From: Acinetobacter colistiniresistens
GTDB lineage: Bacteria > Pseudomonadota > Gammaproteobacteria > Pseudomonadales > Moraxellaceae
DNA: 64,000 nucleotides
Reading direction: 5' to 3'
Assembly: GCF_000413935.1 (NCBI RefSeq)
Contig: NZ_KE340384.1
Span: forward strand, 62,001 to 126,000
Below the pieces are notes generated by a model that made no database searches, was not told the origin of the DNA, and saw only the letters and a list, made by a program, of their open reading frames with translations. Position numbers and translations under genes: made by a program. Shown piece after piece: positions 53,063 through 63,448 of the stretch (its first letter is position 1; each line of letters begins with the position of its first letter).

Positions 53063-53950
53063 TTAGGCCCAAATCACCATAATGGCCGCCACAATCACCA
53101 GCCACAGACCTAAGTGATCGGTCTTGGCGAGTTTTTCTTTAAAGAAAAAAGCTGAAATCAACAAACTAAATAGAATCTCCACCTGACCCAGCGTTTTGAC
53201 AATTGCCACGGTCTGCATACTCATGGCACTAAACCAGCCGACTGAAGCCAAAAAGCTACAGATACTGACTCTTAAAGTTAAACCCATGCGCTGCCACATT
53301 TTATACAGCGTCGGTCGGCTAAAAAATCCGAGATAGATCAACAGTACAATACATTGAAAGCTGATCAAACTGCACAGTACCCAAGCAGCGCGGTGCAAGA
53401 ATGGCAATACGCTCAGTTCTAGACTGGCTTCACGCACCAATAGAGAAGTAATGGCAAAACACAGCCCACTACCCAGTCCAATCATCAAGGTTTTCAAGGA
53501 CAGATCAGACTGCTGTTTTCCTTTACTCAGTAAAAATACCGCAAATGCACCCATCACCACGCCGACCCAACCCCACGCACTGAGATGTTCTTGCAAGAAC
53601 AAAACAGCGACCAAGGCTGCCAAGATCGCTTCACTTTTGGCAAGTCCGACACCGATGGCATAGTTCTTTTGCTGAAACAGTTTCACCATCAAGGCAGTGG
53701 CATAGATCTGGCTAATGCCTGCAATCACAATATACAGCCAGAATTTATCGGTAAAATGCACCGATGTTGTGACAGGCTGATGCCAATAGAGAAAGGCCAA
53801 ATAGCTAAAGGCAAAGATCGGTGAAAAGATAAAGCGCGCCAGTGTGGTGCCATAGACATCCACCGTTGTACTGAGCTGTTTTTGAAAAGCATTGCGCCAA
53901 GCCTGCATAAATGCAGCCATGAGCGTGAACAGAATCCAAGTCATCATCAT
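53063..53950 (-). CDS. EamA-family transporter
   Basis: This 295-residue drug/metabolite transporter-superfamily protein has about ten helices in two EamA repeats. The N-terminal repeat has FMQAWRNAFQKQLS, with AILAALVAVLFLQEHLSAWGWVGVVMG at its end; the second repeat ends with EILFSLLISAFFFKEKLAKTDHLGLWLVIVAAI. It probably exports a small metabolite. Substrate unknown. Confidence 0.82.
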   Translation of the reverse strand: MMMTWILFTLMAAFMQAWRNAFQKQLSTTVDVYGTTLARFIFSPIFAFSYLAFLYWHQPVTTSVHFTDKFWLYIVIAGISQIYATALMVKLFQQKNYAIGVGLAKSEAILAALVAVLFLQEHLSAWGWVGVVMGAFAVFLLSKGKQQSDLSLKTLMIGLGSGLCFAITSLLVREASLELSVLPFLHRAAWVLCSLISFQCIVLLIYLGFFSRPTLYKMWQRMGLTLRVSICSFLASVGWFSAMSMQTVAIVKTLGQVEILFSLLISAFFFKEKLAKTDHLGLWLVIVAAIMVIWA

Positions 53951-54090
53951 AAGCTTGAGCGCAATATTATAAGTGCCGCTAATTTACGCTGTTCTGCTTA
54001 TTTTTTCGATGGTCATCTTCAAATCTTAAGTTCTAGTGCATCTTTTTCACAAGCAATGCAACACTAGCCTGTGTTGATTCAATCCATCAT

Positions 54091-54795
54091 CTATTGTTTC
54101 TTCTTGCTCATTTCAGTCAGTAGGTCGAGCTGTATTTCCTGAATTTTTGCCAGTCTATCCCATTGATGCATCAGCAGATGATCCATTTTTTCATGTAAAT
54201 TATGGATTTCCAGCTCTGCTTTGAGATTCACCTTATAGTCATTTTCTGAGCGTAAACGGTCTTTAGCTTCCTGACGGTTTTGGCTCATCATAATAATAGG
54301 GGCCTGTACTGCAGCCAAACAGGACAAAATCAGGTTCAACAGAATAAAGGGATAAGGGTCCGCAGGATGTTTCACCATGACCACGGTATTGACCAAGATC
54401 CAAATCGCCAGAAAAGCGGCAAAACAAATCAGAAATGTCCAACTCCCACCAAATGATGCGATTTTATCTGCCAGTCGCTCTCCCAAGGTCCAGTCTTGGT
54501 CAAATTTAGTTTCTATATTCTTATTAATTAAATCATGATGTTGCATGCTCTGTAATACATCATTTTCTAGATTTGAAACTTCACCTTGTTCTGAGTTTAA
54601 TAGTGAATGTACATATTGCATTCGATACTTGGTCAAATCTGGCAGGCAAATATAATCCTGTGCCCCACATTCTGGAAAATCTTGTTCAATTTCTTCTGTA
54701 ATGACCCGACGTAGCGTTCCAAGTGGAATCAAGCTTTTAATAGAAAAGCTTTTTTTACAAACAATACAGTTTTGACACTCTGTTTTCCCATTCAT
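54091..54795 (-). CDS. DUF1003 membrane protein
   Basis: This 234-residue protein has the DUF1003 block ADKIASFGGSWTFLICFAAFLAIWILVN ... DPYPFILLNLILSCLAAVQAPIIMMSQNRQEAKDRLRSENDYKVNLKAELEI, with two helices and a coiled tail. The N-terminus holds a CxxCxxxC-type cluster (CQNCIVC) that may bind zinc. Function is unknown. Confidence 0.85.
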   Translation of the reverse strand: MNGKTECQNCIVCKKSFSIKSLIPLGTLRRVITEEIEQDFPECGAQDYICLPDLTKYRMQYVHSLLNSEQGEVSNLENDVLQSMQHHDLINKNIETKFDQDWTLGERLADKIASFGGSWTFLICFAAFLAIWILVNTVVMVKHPADPYPFILLNLILSCLAAVQAPIIMMSQNRQEAKDRLRSENDYKVNLKAELEIHNLHEKMDHLLMHQWDRLAKIQEIQLDLLTEMSKKKQ

Positions 54796-54914
54796 GCTCT
54801 ATCCTCTCTTTGTGAGATTTATTCATTTATCTGGTTATTGTTATTCAATTTTATCCTGCGGCATCGAGTTGCCCGTGATGCTTTTGTAAGCTTAAACCGA
54901 AAAAAGATCGTCTG

Positions 54915-55154
54915 TTAGAGCAGCTTTAAAGCAAGATAAGGCACGAGACCGAATAATAAAATAGCAATTTTATAGATCGCCATCCCACCATAGTGAATTG
55001 CATCAAACTGCTGCTCAGATAAGCTGAACCAGTGTCTATGTAGGCGTTTAATCGAGTCTTTTGCAAAGACAAAGGCCAATAACCAAAGGATTAAAACGAT
55101 ATAATTCAAGATCGTCATGTAAAGAAAAAATTGTGTGAGTTGGAAAGCATTCAT
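54915..55154 (-). CDS. Small membrane protein
   Basis: This 79-residue protein has two predicted helices (FLYMTILNYIVLILWLLAFVFA and MAIYKIAILLFGLVPYLALKLL) around a charged loop (KDSIKRLHRHWFSLSEQQFD). The same two-helix form recurs in small DUF6868-like proteins of gammaproteobacteria, but I am not sure of the family. Confidence 0.65.
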   Translation of the reverse strand: MNAFQLTQFFLYMTILNYIVLILWLLAFVFAKDSIKRLHRHWFSLSEQQFDAIHYGGMAIYKIAILLFGLVPYLALKLL

Positions 55155-55302
55155 GACGGTTTCCCTCCATTGGCTATTGTTGTTATTTTAAGCGGTTTTT
55201 ATGATCTGAAACTTAAAATACTTAGCGCAAATCAATCTCTTTCTCTTGGCAGTTTGAGCGGTGCCAGTGCATGGCAGCAATCATCAAAATAATCACCCGC
55301 TC

Positions 55303-56004
55303 TTAAAAATTTAAATCATCAAAGTCCTTTACTTTGGACAGATAGATCGGTGCCTGATTGATTTTGCTCCATGTTTCTTTAAAGCTTGGATCTTGTTCTG
55401 GGTCTTGGCTTAAATTTTCACGAAAAACTTTTTTGCCTGTTAAAAAATTAATACTGGTTTGGCTTTGAATGAGAGGCCCATGATTGCTTGAATCATCATA
55501 GCCAATCAGACGCAGATCATTACCGTCTAACCGAAACAGATAACGCCAATAGCCATAACGTCCATGTGAATAATAAATACTGAGTAGGTTATTTTTAATT
55601 TCCATCCATAGCTCAGGTGGAAAATAGACGCCGCCATCTTCATTTTCAGAGCTAAAACAGCTGAGGTTACTGACAATAGGTATGTATTTGCCTTTTTCAT
55701 TGAGTAAAACAATGACGCCACGGCGGTTACGATCTAACTGTCCATAATATTCATGATCGACAAAGGCTTTGGGATCAGTGGCTTTGACGATCAGCACCAC
55801 ATCCTTTAAGCCGTCTTTATTCAGGTCGCCTTCAATGGCTTTAAAAAGTTGGTATTTTGCAGGGATATAGGCTTTATAGGTGACTTTGTCTTTGCTTAAT
55901 TGAAGCTCTTCTGCTGTGGGTGGCTCTTGGGCAAAGCTGACTTGCGGCAGTGCAGATAGGCTTGAGAATGCTAATAATGTTGCAAGTATTTGAGTCTTTA
56001 TCAT
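55303..56004 (-). CDS. Secreted protein with calcium-loop-like repeat
   Basis: This 233-residue protein has a signal peptide (MIKTQILATLLAFSSLSALPQVSFAQ) and a loop GDLNKDGLKDVVLIVKATD matching an FG-GAP/EF-hand-like Ca-binding motif. The remaining beta-rich domain is not recognised. It is likely periplasmic. Confidence 0.7.
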   Translation of the reverse strand: MIKTQILATLLAFSSLSALPQVSFAQEPPTAEELQLSKDKVTYKAYIPAKYQLFKAIEGDLNKDGLKDVVLIVKATDPKAFVDHEYYGQLDRNRRGVIVLLNEKGKYIPIVSNLSCFSSENEDGGVYFPPELWMEIKNNLLSIYYSHGRYGYWRYLFRLDGNDLRLIGYDDSSNHGPLIQSQTSINFLTGKKVFRENLSQDPEQDPSFKETWSKINQAPIYLSKVKDFDDLNF

Positions 56005-56047
56005 CTTTTATATCGCTCCATTCAAGTTATTAACGGTGTTCTTGTTT

Positions 56048-56626
56048 TTATGAGGAATGGCTGAGTTTCTCTTGTTTTTTTGCACGAATCCAGCGTGCAG
56101 CAACGATAATAAAAACGATCACCAAGACCGCAATCAGCACAGGCATGATAAAGGCCAGAATCGATAACACAATTGAGCCTATCAACTCACCTGTCGAGAT
56201 CACAAAATTACCCAACCCACCTGTAGTTGCCGTCGAAACCCCACGTGCCGCAACCGTGCTCATTTGTACTACGCCTGCTGTTCCACCACCAACGATTAGC
56301 GCGGCAGCCCAAGTGGCAAACTGGGACATTTCACCACTACTGACTGCCATTGTGGTCAGTGTACCTGCCACCACAGCCGCTGATGTGGCAATGCTATCTA
56401 ACAGGTTATCCACCCACGGCACATAGTAAGCTGCAATTTCACAAATGGTCGCAAAACCCAATGCCATACAGACCGATGGAAGTGCCAGCCATTCAAAGCC
56501 TTGGGTAGGTTGATACCAACCCATTAAGGTGGCAATACTCATGGCCAAGAGCGGCACAAAGACACGAAAACCACAGGCTGCACTTAGGCCCACGCCAATA
56601 CACAGTCCTAAAATTGTTTCCATCAT
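56048..56626 (-). CDS. DUF4126 membrane protein
   Basis: This 192-residue protein starts LGLCIGVGLSAACGFRVFVPLLAMSIA, the DUF4126 signature (G-L-x-x-x-G-F-R), and has about five helices with a glycine-rich segment. It may act as a membrane channel-like protein; function is unknown. Starts 42 bases past the upstream secreted protein's start on the same strand. Confidence 0.83.
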   Translation of the reverse strand: MMETILGLCIGVGLSAACGFRVFVPLLAMSIATLMGWYQPTQGFEWLALPSVCMALGFATICEIAAYYVPWVDNLLDSIATSAAVVAGTLTTMAVSSGEMSQFATWAAALIVGGGTAGVVQMSTVAARGVSTATTGGLGNFVISTGELIGSIVLSILAFIMPVLIAVLVIVFIIVAARWIRAKKQEKLSHSS

Positions 56627-56685
56627 GGATTTCCTTTCTATGCCTATGACAGGTCTTGTTATTTACATCTTATTTTTAAGGTAAC

Positions 56686-56716
56686 AAAAAGCCCTATCAA
56701 GGGATAGGGCTTTTAT
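56686..56716. terminator. Terminator between zinc-ribbon and DUF4126 genes
   Basis: AAAAGCCCTATC and GATAGGGCTTTT with a four-base loop, on the minus strand, follow the small zinc-ribbon gene. Confidence 0.88.
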
Positions 56717-56750
56717 TCAAACAGTGGGTAACTATTTGGTATTTTGCGGC

Positions 56751-56894
56751 TTAGGCATTCTTACTGTTGAATTGATTGCCAAGGCATTTGGTACACGGAG
56801 GTAAACGATCAGTACCAATTTCTAAATAGGTGCGGTGTCCGCATTGAACACAAAAATAGAAGCCTGTTCCAGGTTTTTCGCCAGCAGTGACCAT
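56751..56894 (-). CDS. 47-residue zinc-ribbon protein
   Basis: This short gene starts at the ATG at 56894 with GGAG eight bases before it and encodes 47 residues. GFYFCVQCGHRTYLEIG and LPPCTKCLGNQF supply two CxxC pairs 17 residues apart, a rubredoxin-like or zinc-ribbon knuckle. The terminator at 56686 lies 35 bases downstream. Small proteins of this form occur in several gammaproteobacteria; function is unknown. Confidence 0.8.
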   Translation of the reverse strand: MVTAGEKPGTGFYFCVQCGHRTYLEIGTDRLPPCTKCLGNQFNSKNA

Positions 56895-57024
56895 CTTTGT
56901 TCTCCATAGATTTTAGAAATGGTATATATACTATAGCGTGATAGTTTTGATTATTTATTGACCTTTCCGACGAGTGGTGGTGTCGGAAAGGTGAAGAATG
57001 CTGGTTATTTAAAATTTAACCGAG

Positions 57025-57444
57025 TTACAAAGAATCCGATACCCAATTCTCCACACGCAATCCATCAACACGTAAAAACTCTTTTTCATTATTGGTGACC
57101 ATTACCCAATTATTTGCTCTGGCATGCGCTGCCAACCATAAATCATTAGATCCAATGATCTGACCTCTAGAAGAAAGCGCTTGACGTATTTGTGCATAAT
57201 GATCCGCAACATCTTCATCTAATTCGGCGACTTGAATCATTGAGGTAAACTCATCAATTACTTTTAACGCTTTTTCTCTGCTTTGACTTTTTTCAGCGCC
57301 AAAACGTAGCTCCCCCAAAGTAATCACCGAGATTAAAATATTTCGATTGGGAAGATGTTTTTCAAAATGCTGACGGACATTTTCAGGCTGATGTTTGCTG
57401 ATATAGATACAAATATTGGTATCCAATAAATATTGTGTCTGCAT
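57025..57444 (-). CDS. vapC: VapC-family PIN-domain toxin
   Basis: This 139-residue PIN nuclease has YLLDTNICIYISKHQP (first Asp), LGELRFGAEKS (Glu), SNDLWLAAHARANNWVMVTNN (third Asp and the last acidic position), all needed for metal. VapC toxins cut tRNA or rRNA. The start overlaps the antitoxin stop by one base. The four acidic positions appear intact. Confidence 0.92.
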   Translation of the reverse strand: MQTQYLLDTNICIYISKHQPENVRQHFEKHLPNRNILISVITLGELRFGAEKSQSREKALKVIDEFTSMIQVAELDEDVADHYAQIRQALSSRGQIIGSNDLWLAAHARANNWVMVTNNEKEFLRVDGLRVENWVSDSL

Positions 57445-57674
57445 TAGAATTCTTCTCGTTCTTGTGGTGGTTGATCCACTCTTTCTTCTGCATAAAAATC
57501 ATCTGGCATTTGTGCCAATACATTGAATAAGTGTTCCGCGGTAATTGGCTTTTCACGTAGGATCACTTCATCACCACGGCGAAATATTTCAACTTCTGTA
57601 CCTTCAAACCGAAATTCTTTAGGTAAACGAATCGCTTGGCTGCGCCCGGTCATAAAAACTTTTGCGGTAGACAT
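57444..57674 (-). CDS. vapB: VapB-family antitoxin
   Basis: This 76-residue AbrB-type antitoxin (MSTAKVFMTGRSQAIRLPKEFRFEGTEVEIFRRGDEVILREKP) has the swapped-hairpin DNA-binding domain and an acidic tail (DDFYAEERVDQPPQEREEF) to bind the toxin. It is the first gene of the pair and likely represses it. Confidence 0.92.
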   Translation of the reverse strand: MSTAKVFMTGRSQAIRLPKEFRFEGTEVEIFRRGDEVILREKPITAEHLFNVLAQMPDDFYAEERVDQPPQEREEF

Positions 57675-57823
57675 TGTCGCTACTCCAACCGTTTTGATAC
57701 ATACCTTATGATAGATACTATTTGATCATTTTACCAACAAAATTTAATTAAAATAAAAGCACAATACTGACTAACACTATAATCCTTCACTTCAACCCCA
57801 AGTATTCTCCTCTTATAAAAAAT

Positions 57824-57852
57824 AAAAGACCCTACACGAAGTAGAGTCTTTT
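57824..57852 (-). terminator. Terminator of the prp operon
   Basis: AAAAGACCCTAC and GTAGAGTCTTTT with a five-base loop form the hairpin after acnD on the minus strand. Confidence 0.85.
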
Positions 57853-57885
57853 CATCGCAGTATCAATCACTTTCAGATCAAAGTA

Positions 57886-60504
57886 TTAAGCCACTTGCCC
57901 TTCTAAAAAGTCTTGTGCAAAACGCTGTAATACCCCACCCGCTTCATATACAGAAACTTCTTCTTCTGTATCTAAACGGCAAGTCACAGGTACTTCAACA
58001 ATCTCTTCCTTACCATCCGCTGTGGCACGCTCAATCACTAACGTTAACATCGAACGAGGCGCAATATTACCAATCACACTATATAGCTCAGTACCATCCA
58101 GCTTTAAGGTCTTACGGTTCACACCAGCTTTAAACTCAAGCGGTAAAACGCCCATACCCACTAAGTTAGTACGGTGAATACGCTCAAAACCTTCGGCAAC
58201 AATTGCTTCCACACCTGCAAGACGAACACCTTTCGCTGCCCAGTCACGACTTGAACCCTGACCATAATCCGCACCCGCCACAATGATCAACGGTTGCTTA
58301 CGGTTCATGTAGGTTTCAATCGCTTCCCACATACGCATCACTTCACCTTCTGGCTCGACACGTGCTTTCGAACCTTGCTTAATGGTGCCGTCTGAACGAA
58401 CCACCATTTCATTAAACAGTTTCGGGTTGGCAAATGTGGCACGTTGTGCTGTTAAATGGTCACCACGATGGGTTGCGTATGAGTTGAAGTCCTCCTCAGG
58501 CACACCCATTTTGTGCAGGTATTCACCCGCAGCCGAATCCATCAAGATTGCATTGGATGGTGACAAGTGGTCGGTGGTGATGTTATCACCCAAGATCGCC
58601 AATGGACGCATATTGGCTAAAGTACGTGGTGCGGCCAATGCCCCTTCCCAATATGGAGGACGGCGGATGTAAGTACTCTGCGGACGCCAGTCATATAGCG
58701 GGCTTTCAGCCTCTACTGTCACACCCAGATCAAACATTGGAATGTAGACTTTACGGAACTGTTCAGGCTTCACGGCTTCTTTCACCAGCGCATCAATTTC
58801 AGCATCCGAAGGCCAGATATCTTTCAGGTAAATTGGATTGCCGTCTTTGTCGTTTCCAAGCGAATCTGTTTCGATGTCAAAGCGAATGGTTCCTGCAATC
58901 GCATACGCCACCACAAGTGGCGGAGATGCCAAGAACGCTTGTTTTGCGTATGGATGGATACGACCATCGAAGTTACGGTTACCCGAAAGCACGGCCGTCG
59001 CATACAAATCACGATCGATGATTTCTTGTTGAATCACGGGATCAAGTGCGCCTGACATGCCATTACAAGTAGTACATGCATAGGCGACAATACCAAAACC
59101 AAGTTTCTCAAGATCACCCAACACGCCTGCTTCTTCAAGATACAGCGCAGCTGCTTTTGAACCCGGTGCAAATGATGATTTCACCCAAGGTTTACGTACC
59201 AAGCCCAGCTCATTGGCTTTACGTGCCAATAAACCAGCAGCAACCGTGTTACGTGGGTTAGAAGTATTAGTACATGAGGTAATTGCAGCAATAATCACGG
59301 CACCATCAGGAATTAAACCTTCTGCTTCTTGTGCCTTGGCAAGCTCTAAATTCCCTGCAATGCCTTTTTCTTTCAAATCAGCCGTAGAAACACGTGCATG
59401 CGGGTTTGATGGCCCTGCAATGTTGCGAGTCACCGCTGAAAGATCAAAACGAAGTACACGTGGGTATTGTGCTTGGGTCATATCCGATGCCCAAAGACCA
59501 ATTTCTTTGGCATATTGCTCAACCAAAGCCACTTGTGCATCTTCACGACCGGTCAGACGTAAATAGTCGATGGTGTTCTGGTCGATATAGAACATTGCCG
59601 CAGTTGCGCCATATTCTGGGGTCATATTTGAAATGGTGGCACGGTCGCCCACAGACATGCTATCAGCACCTTCACCGAAGAACTCGAGGTAAGCACCGAC
59701 GACACGCTCTTTACGTAAGAACTCGGTTAATGCCAACACGATATCGGTTGCAGTAATGCCTGCTTGACGCTGACCGACAAACTCAACCCCAATGATATCT
59801 GGCAGACGCATCCAAGACGCGCGACCGAGCATCACGTTTTCAGCTTCCAAACCACCGACACCGACTGAAATTACCCCAAGCGCATCGGTATGTGGGGTAT
59901 GTGAATCGGTACCGACACAAGTATCCGGGAATGCCAAGCCATCACGGTTTTGAATCACTGGAGACATTTTCTCCAAGTTGATCTGATGCATAATGCCGTT
60001 ACCCGCAGGGATCACATCGACATTTTTAAAAGCGGTTTTAGTCCACTCAATAAAGTGGAAACGGTCTTCATTACGACGGTCTTCGATTGCACGGTTTTTC
60101 TCAAACGCGTCTGGGTCAAAGCCACCGAATTCAACTGCCAAAGAGTGATCCACGATCAACTGAGTTGGCACCACAGGATTCACTTTAGAAGGATCACCGC
60201 CTTTATCGGCAATCGCATCACGCAAACCAGCAAGATCAACCAATGCGGTTTGGCCTAAAATGTCGTGACAGACCACACGTGCTGGATACCATGGAAAATC
60301 GAGATCCTGACGGCGTTCGATCAACTGGGTTAAATAGGCCTTTAAATTCTCGGCATCAGCTTTACGCACCAGCTGTTCAGCCAACACTTTCGAGGTGTAC
60401 GGCAAAGTCGCATATGCGCCTGGCTGAATATCTTCAACGGCTTGACGCACGTCATAGTATTCGAGCTGGGTACCCGCCAGCGGTTTACGATATTTTGTGT
60501 TCAT
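57886..60504 (-). CDS. acnD: Fe-S 2-methylisocitrate dehydratase (AcnD)
   Basis: This 872-residue aconitase-family enzyme begins [43 protein letters not shown], the AcnD-specific start. It has the cluster cysteines in AITSCTNTSNP and CTTCNGMSG and the substrate-binding swivel domain near the end (GADYGQGSSRDWAAKG). It dehydrates 2-methylcitrate toward 2-methyl-cis-aconitate. It overlaps the prpC stop by one base. In other species it works with PrpF, which is not encoded in this operon. Confidence 0.94.
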   Translation of the reverse strand: MNTKYRKPLAGTQLEYYDVRQAVEDIQPGAYATLPYTSKVLAEQLVRKADAENLKAYLTQLIERRQDLDFPWYPARVVCHDILGQTALVDLAGLRDAIADKGGDPSKVNPVVPTQLIVDHSLAVEFGGFDPDAFEKNRAIEDRRNEDRFHFIEWTKTAFKNVDVIPAGNGIMHQINLEKMSPVIQNRDGLAFPDTCVGTDSHTPHTDALGVISVGVGGLEAENVMLGRASWMRLPDIIGVEFVGQRQAGITATDIVLALTEFLRKERVVGAYLEFFGEGADSMSVGDRATISNMTPEYGATAAMFYIDQNTIDYLRLTGREDAQVALVEQYAKEIGLWASDMTQAQYPRVLRFDLSAVTRNIAGPSNPHARVSTADLKEKGIAGNLELAKAQEAEGLIPDGAVIIAAITSCTNTSNPRNTVAAGLLARKANELGLVRKPWVKSSFAPGSKAAALYLEEAGVLGDLEKLGFGIVAYACTTCNGMSGALDPVIQQEIIDRDLYATAVLSGNRNFDGRIHPYAKQAFLASPPLVVAYAIAGTIRFDIETDSLGNDKDGNPIYLKDIWPSDAEIDALVKEAVKPEQFRKVYIPMFDLGVTVEAESPLYDWRPQSTYIRRPPYWEGALAAPRTLANMRPLAILGDNITTDHLSPSNAILMDSAAGEYLHKMGVPEEDFNSYATHRGDHLTAQRATFANPKLFNEMVVRSDGTIKQGSKARVEPEGEVMRMWEAIETYMNRKQPLIIVAGADYGQGSSRDWAAKGVRLAGVEAIVAEGFERIHRTNLVGMGVLPLEFKAGVNRKTLKLDGTELYSVIGNIAPRSMLTLVIERATADGKEEIVEVPVTCRLDTEEEVSVYEAGGVLQRFAQDFLEGQVA

Positions 60505-61661
60505 TAACCACGCTCCGCCAATGGTTTGAATTCAAGATTTTCAGGGCCAGTATAGTTGGCGCTTGGACGAATGATTTTGCCGTCTTGACGTTGTTCAATC
60601 ACGTGTGCAGACCAGCCCGCAGTACGAGCAATCACAAATAATGGGGTAAACATTGCCGTTGGCACACCCATCAAGTGATAGCTCACTGCACTGAACCAGT
60701 CGAGGTTCGGGAACATGTTCTTCACTTCTTTCATCACCGCTTCTAAACGTTCAGCGATCAAATACATCTTGGTATTTTCTTGTGCTTCAGCAAGTTCACG
60801 CGCCACTTGCTTGATCACTTCGTTACGTGGATCAGAAACGGTATAAACTGGGTGACCAAAACCGATCACCACTTCTTTTTTCTCAACGCGGCTACGGATA
60901 TCTGCTTCTGCTTCATCTGCATTGTCGTAACGCTGTTGAATCACGAACGCCACTTCATTGGCGCCACCGTGTTTAGGGCCACGTAATGCACTGATACCAC
61001 CTGTGATTGCTGAGTACATGTCTGAACCTGTCCCTGCTACCACACGAGAGGTAAAGGTTGAGGCATTGAACTCATGCTCTGCATACAGAATCAATGAGGT
61101 GTGCATGGCTTGAATCCACTCTTCCGATGGTGCTTCACCATGCAATAGATGCAAGAAATGCGCAGCAATCGAGTCATCATTGGTTTCAACTTCAATACGA
61201 CGACCATTGTTGCTGAAGTGGTACCAGTACAACAACATTGAGCCCAAACTTGCCATTAATTTATCAGCAATGTCTTTTGCGCCTGCTTCGTTGTGGTCTT
61301 CATGTTCTGGGGTTAAGCAACCGAGCACAGATACACCCGTACGCATCACATCCATTGGGTGTGCAGACGGCGGCAGTTGCTCAAGCGCAGTTTTCAATGC
61401 AGCAGGTAAGCCACGCAGTGCTTTTAATTTTGCTTTATAGGCTTTGAGTTCGGCTTTATTTGGTAATTTTCCGTGTACAAGAAGGTGTGCCACTTCTTCA
61501 AACTGGCTGCCGACTGCAAGGTCAAGAATGTCATAGCCACGATAGTGTAAGTCATTGCCGCTGCGGCCTACGGTACAGAGTGCGGTGTTGCCTGCCACTT
61601 GTCCGCTGAGGGCAACTGATTTTTTTGGTTTGAAGCCTGTTGTTGTTTCATTACTGCTCAT
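60504..61661 (-). CDS. prpC: 2-Methylcitrate synthase
   Basis: This 385-residue citrate-synthase-family enzyme has [12 protein letters not shown] and [14 protein letters not shown] around the catalytic His and Asp and ends [10 protein letters not shown]. It joins propionyl-CoA and oxaloacetate. The ATG at 61661 with AAGGA before it is chosen over a frame 30 codons longer. Confidence 0.94.
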   Translation of the reverse strand: MSSNETTTGFKPKKSVALSGQVAGNTALCTVGRSGNDLHYRGYDILDLAVGSQFEEVAHLLVHGKLPNKAELKAYKAKLKALRGLPAALKTALEQLPPSAHPMDVMRTGVSVLGCLTPEHEDHNEAGAKDIADKLMASLGSMLLYWYHFSNNGRRIEVETNDDSIAAHFLHLLHGEAPSEEWIQAMHTSLILYAEHEFNASTFTSRVVAGTGSDMYSAITGGISALRGPKHGGANEVAFVIQQRYDNADEAEADIRSRVEKKEVVIGFGHPVYTVSDPRNEVIKQVARELAEAQENTKMYLIAERLEAVMKEVKNMFPNLDWFSAVSYHLMGVPTAMFTPLFVIARTAGWSAHVIEQRQDGKIIRPSANYTGPENLEFKPLAERG

Positions 61662-61716
61662 AAGATTGTCCTTTTCTGTTCTTTCTATGTGAATTATGAG
61701 TTCTAAAATCCCACTT

Positions 61717-61797
61717 GCGGAGCTACAACCGCTCCTCACCTCCCTTTCCAAAGGGAGGGAAGTCCCCCTTTTTCAAAGGGGGACTTAGGGGGATTTC
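61717..61797. repeat. Palindrome-rich intergenic repeat
   Basis: Three short palindromes in a row: GGAGCTACAACCGCTCC, TCCCTTTCCAAAGGGA, and GTCCCCCTTTTT paired with AAAGGGGGAC. The last two have the form of Acinetobacter dispersed intergenic repeats. They separate prpC from prpB and could shape mRNA levels. No second copy is in the window. Confidence 0.65.
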
Positions 61798-62682
61798 TTA
61801 TTTTGCTTTTTCAAACGATGCATCAAGATATTGTTCAAACGCATGGTAGTTAATGCGTTCATACAGTTCTTGACGGGTTTGCATAGTGTCGACCACATTC
61901 TTTTGCGTGCCTTCTTTACGCAAGGTCTCATAAACATTTTCTGCGGCCTTGTTCATGGCACGGAATGCAGACAGTGGATAGAGCGCGATGCTGACATCGG
62001 CAGAAGCCAATTCTTCCGTAGTAAATAATGGAGTGGAACCAAATTCGGTGATATTGGCTAAAACAGGCACTTTGGTCAGATCAGCAAATTGCTTATACAT
62101 AGCCAATTCAGTGATCGCTTCTGGGAACAGCATGTCTGCACCCGCTTCGATATACGCCCCTGCACGGTCAATCGCAGCTTGTAAGCCTTCAACTGCAAGC
62201 GCATCGGTACGTGCCATGATCACAAAGCTGTCATCGGTACGTGCATCGACCGCTGCCTTGATACGATCGACCATTTCTTGTTGAGTCACGATGGCCTTAT
62301 TCGGACGGTGACCACAACGCTTGGCACCGACTTGGTCTTCGATATGCATCGCAGCAGCACCAAATTTGATCATCGACTTGGTAGTACGTGCAATATTAAA
62401 CGCAGAAGCACCGAAACCTGTGTCGACATCGACCAATAATGGTAGATCACAGACATCGGTAATACGGCGTACATCGGTCAATACATCATCAAGGTTACTG
62501 ATGCCTAAATCAGGTAAACCCAAAGAACCTGCGGCCACACCGCCACCAGACAAATAGATCGCCTTGTAACCTGCGCGTTTTGCCAATAATGCATGGTTGG
62601 CATTGATCGCACCCACCACTTGTAATGGTTTTTCATTTGCGACCGCGTCGCGGAATAGCTGACCAGCAGACTGTTTAGCCAT
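61798..62682 (-). CDS. prpB: 2-Methylisocitrate lyase
   Basis: This 294-residue PEP mutase/isocitrate lyase-superfamily enzyme has [12 protein letters not shown] with the catalytic Cys, [10 protein letters not shown] metal site and [17 protein letters not shown]. It splits 2-methylisocitrate to pyruvate and succinate. An AAGGAG site precedes the ATG at 62682. It overlaps the regulator gene by eight bases. Confidence 0.95.
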   Translation of the reverse strand: MAKQSAGQLFRDAVANEKPLQVVGAINANHALLAKRAGYKAIYLSGGGVAAGSLGLPDLGISNLDDVLTDVRRITDVCDLPLLVDVDTGFGASAFNIARTTKSMIKFGAAAMHIEDQVGAKRCGHRPNKAIVTQQEMVDRIKAAVDARTDDSFVIMARTDALAVEGLQAAIDRAGAYIEAGADMLFPEAITELAMYKQFADLTKVPVLANITEFGSTPLFTTEELASADVSIALYPLSAFRAMNKAAENVYETLRKEGTQKNVVDTMQTRQELYERINYHAFEQYLDASFEKAK

Positions 62683-63385
62683 GTTGTTGTTCTCCTTGAT
62701 TTTGCAGCAATGTTTGCTCAACAATTTTGTAGGATGCATTGATGTGACGGTGCATCAGCATTTCGGCAAGCTCACCGTCACCTTCAGCAATCGCATCTAA
62801 TATGCGGATATGTTCATCCCAAGCTTTGCTCGGGCGATCTGGGGTATTTGAAAACTGGATGCGATACATCCGGATGAGGTGATAGAGCTCATCGCATAAC
62901 ATTTTTTCTAAGGTTTTATTGCCACTGCTTTTGATAATGCAGTAATGGAAATCGTCTTGGCCTTCTTGCAGATAGTAGCCTTTGCCTGCTTTAAAGTTTT
63001 CATCCTCGGCATGCATCCGCAATACATCACGTAAGGCCAGAATCTGTTTTTTATCAATATGCTGTGCAGCGAGTTTACAAGCCAAACCTTCTAAAGAAGC
63101 ACGAATTTGATACAGCTCTTGAAACTGTTGCAGTGAAAGCGAGACTACCCTCGCACCGACATGCGCAGTTCGCTCCACCAGTTTCTGCCCTTCCAGACGG
63201 TGAATCGCTTCACGTAAAGGCCCTCGACTGATGCCATATATCCGTGCCAATTCAGGTTCTGAAATCTTGCTGCCCGCAGGAATATGTCCTAATACAATTG
63301 CCGACTGAATTTGCTTAAATACGTGTTCCGTCAGGGTCATTCCCTGACTGGTGCTGAGGGCTTGAGGAACAAGGGTATCTTGCAT
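62675..63385 (-). CDS. GntR-family regulator of the prp operon
   Basis: This 236-residue FadR-subfamily (FCD) regulator has the winged helix ([34 protein letters not shown]) and the helical ligand domain with the metal-binding His pattern ([13 protein letters not shown]). The ATG at 63385 directly abuts one operator; the frame stays open 50 codons more but only through the operator region. It likely represses its own operon and responds to a methylcitrate-cycle intermediate. Confidence 0.9.
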   Translation of the reverse strand: MQDTLVPQALSTSQGMTLTEHVFKQIQSAIVLGHIPAGSKISEPELARIYGISRGPLREAIHRLEGQKLVERTAHVGARVVSLSLQQFQELYQIRASLEGLACKLAAQHIDKKQILALRDVLRMHAEDENFKAGKGYYLQEGQDDFHYCIIKSSGNKTLEKMLCDELYHLIRMYRIQFSNTPDRPSKAWDEHIRILDAIAEGDGELAEMLMHRHINASYKIVEQTLLQNQGEQQHG

Positions 63386-63397
63386 ATTGTCGACAAT
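63386..63397. promoter_or_regulatory. GntR operator 1
   Basis: ATTGTCGACAAT, a perfect palindrome, touches the regulator's start codon. Same sequence at 63449. Confidence 0.75.
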
Positions 63398-63448
63398 CTC
63401 TACAATTTTTATGATTTTATAACCAGATAAAAGAAAAAATGCAATAGG

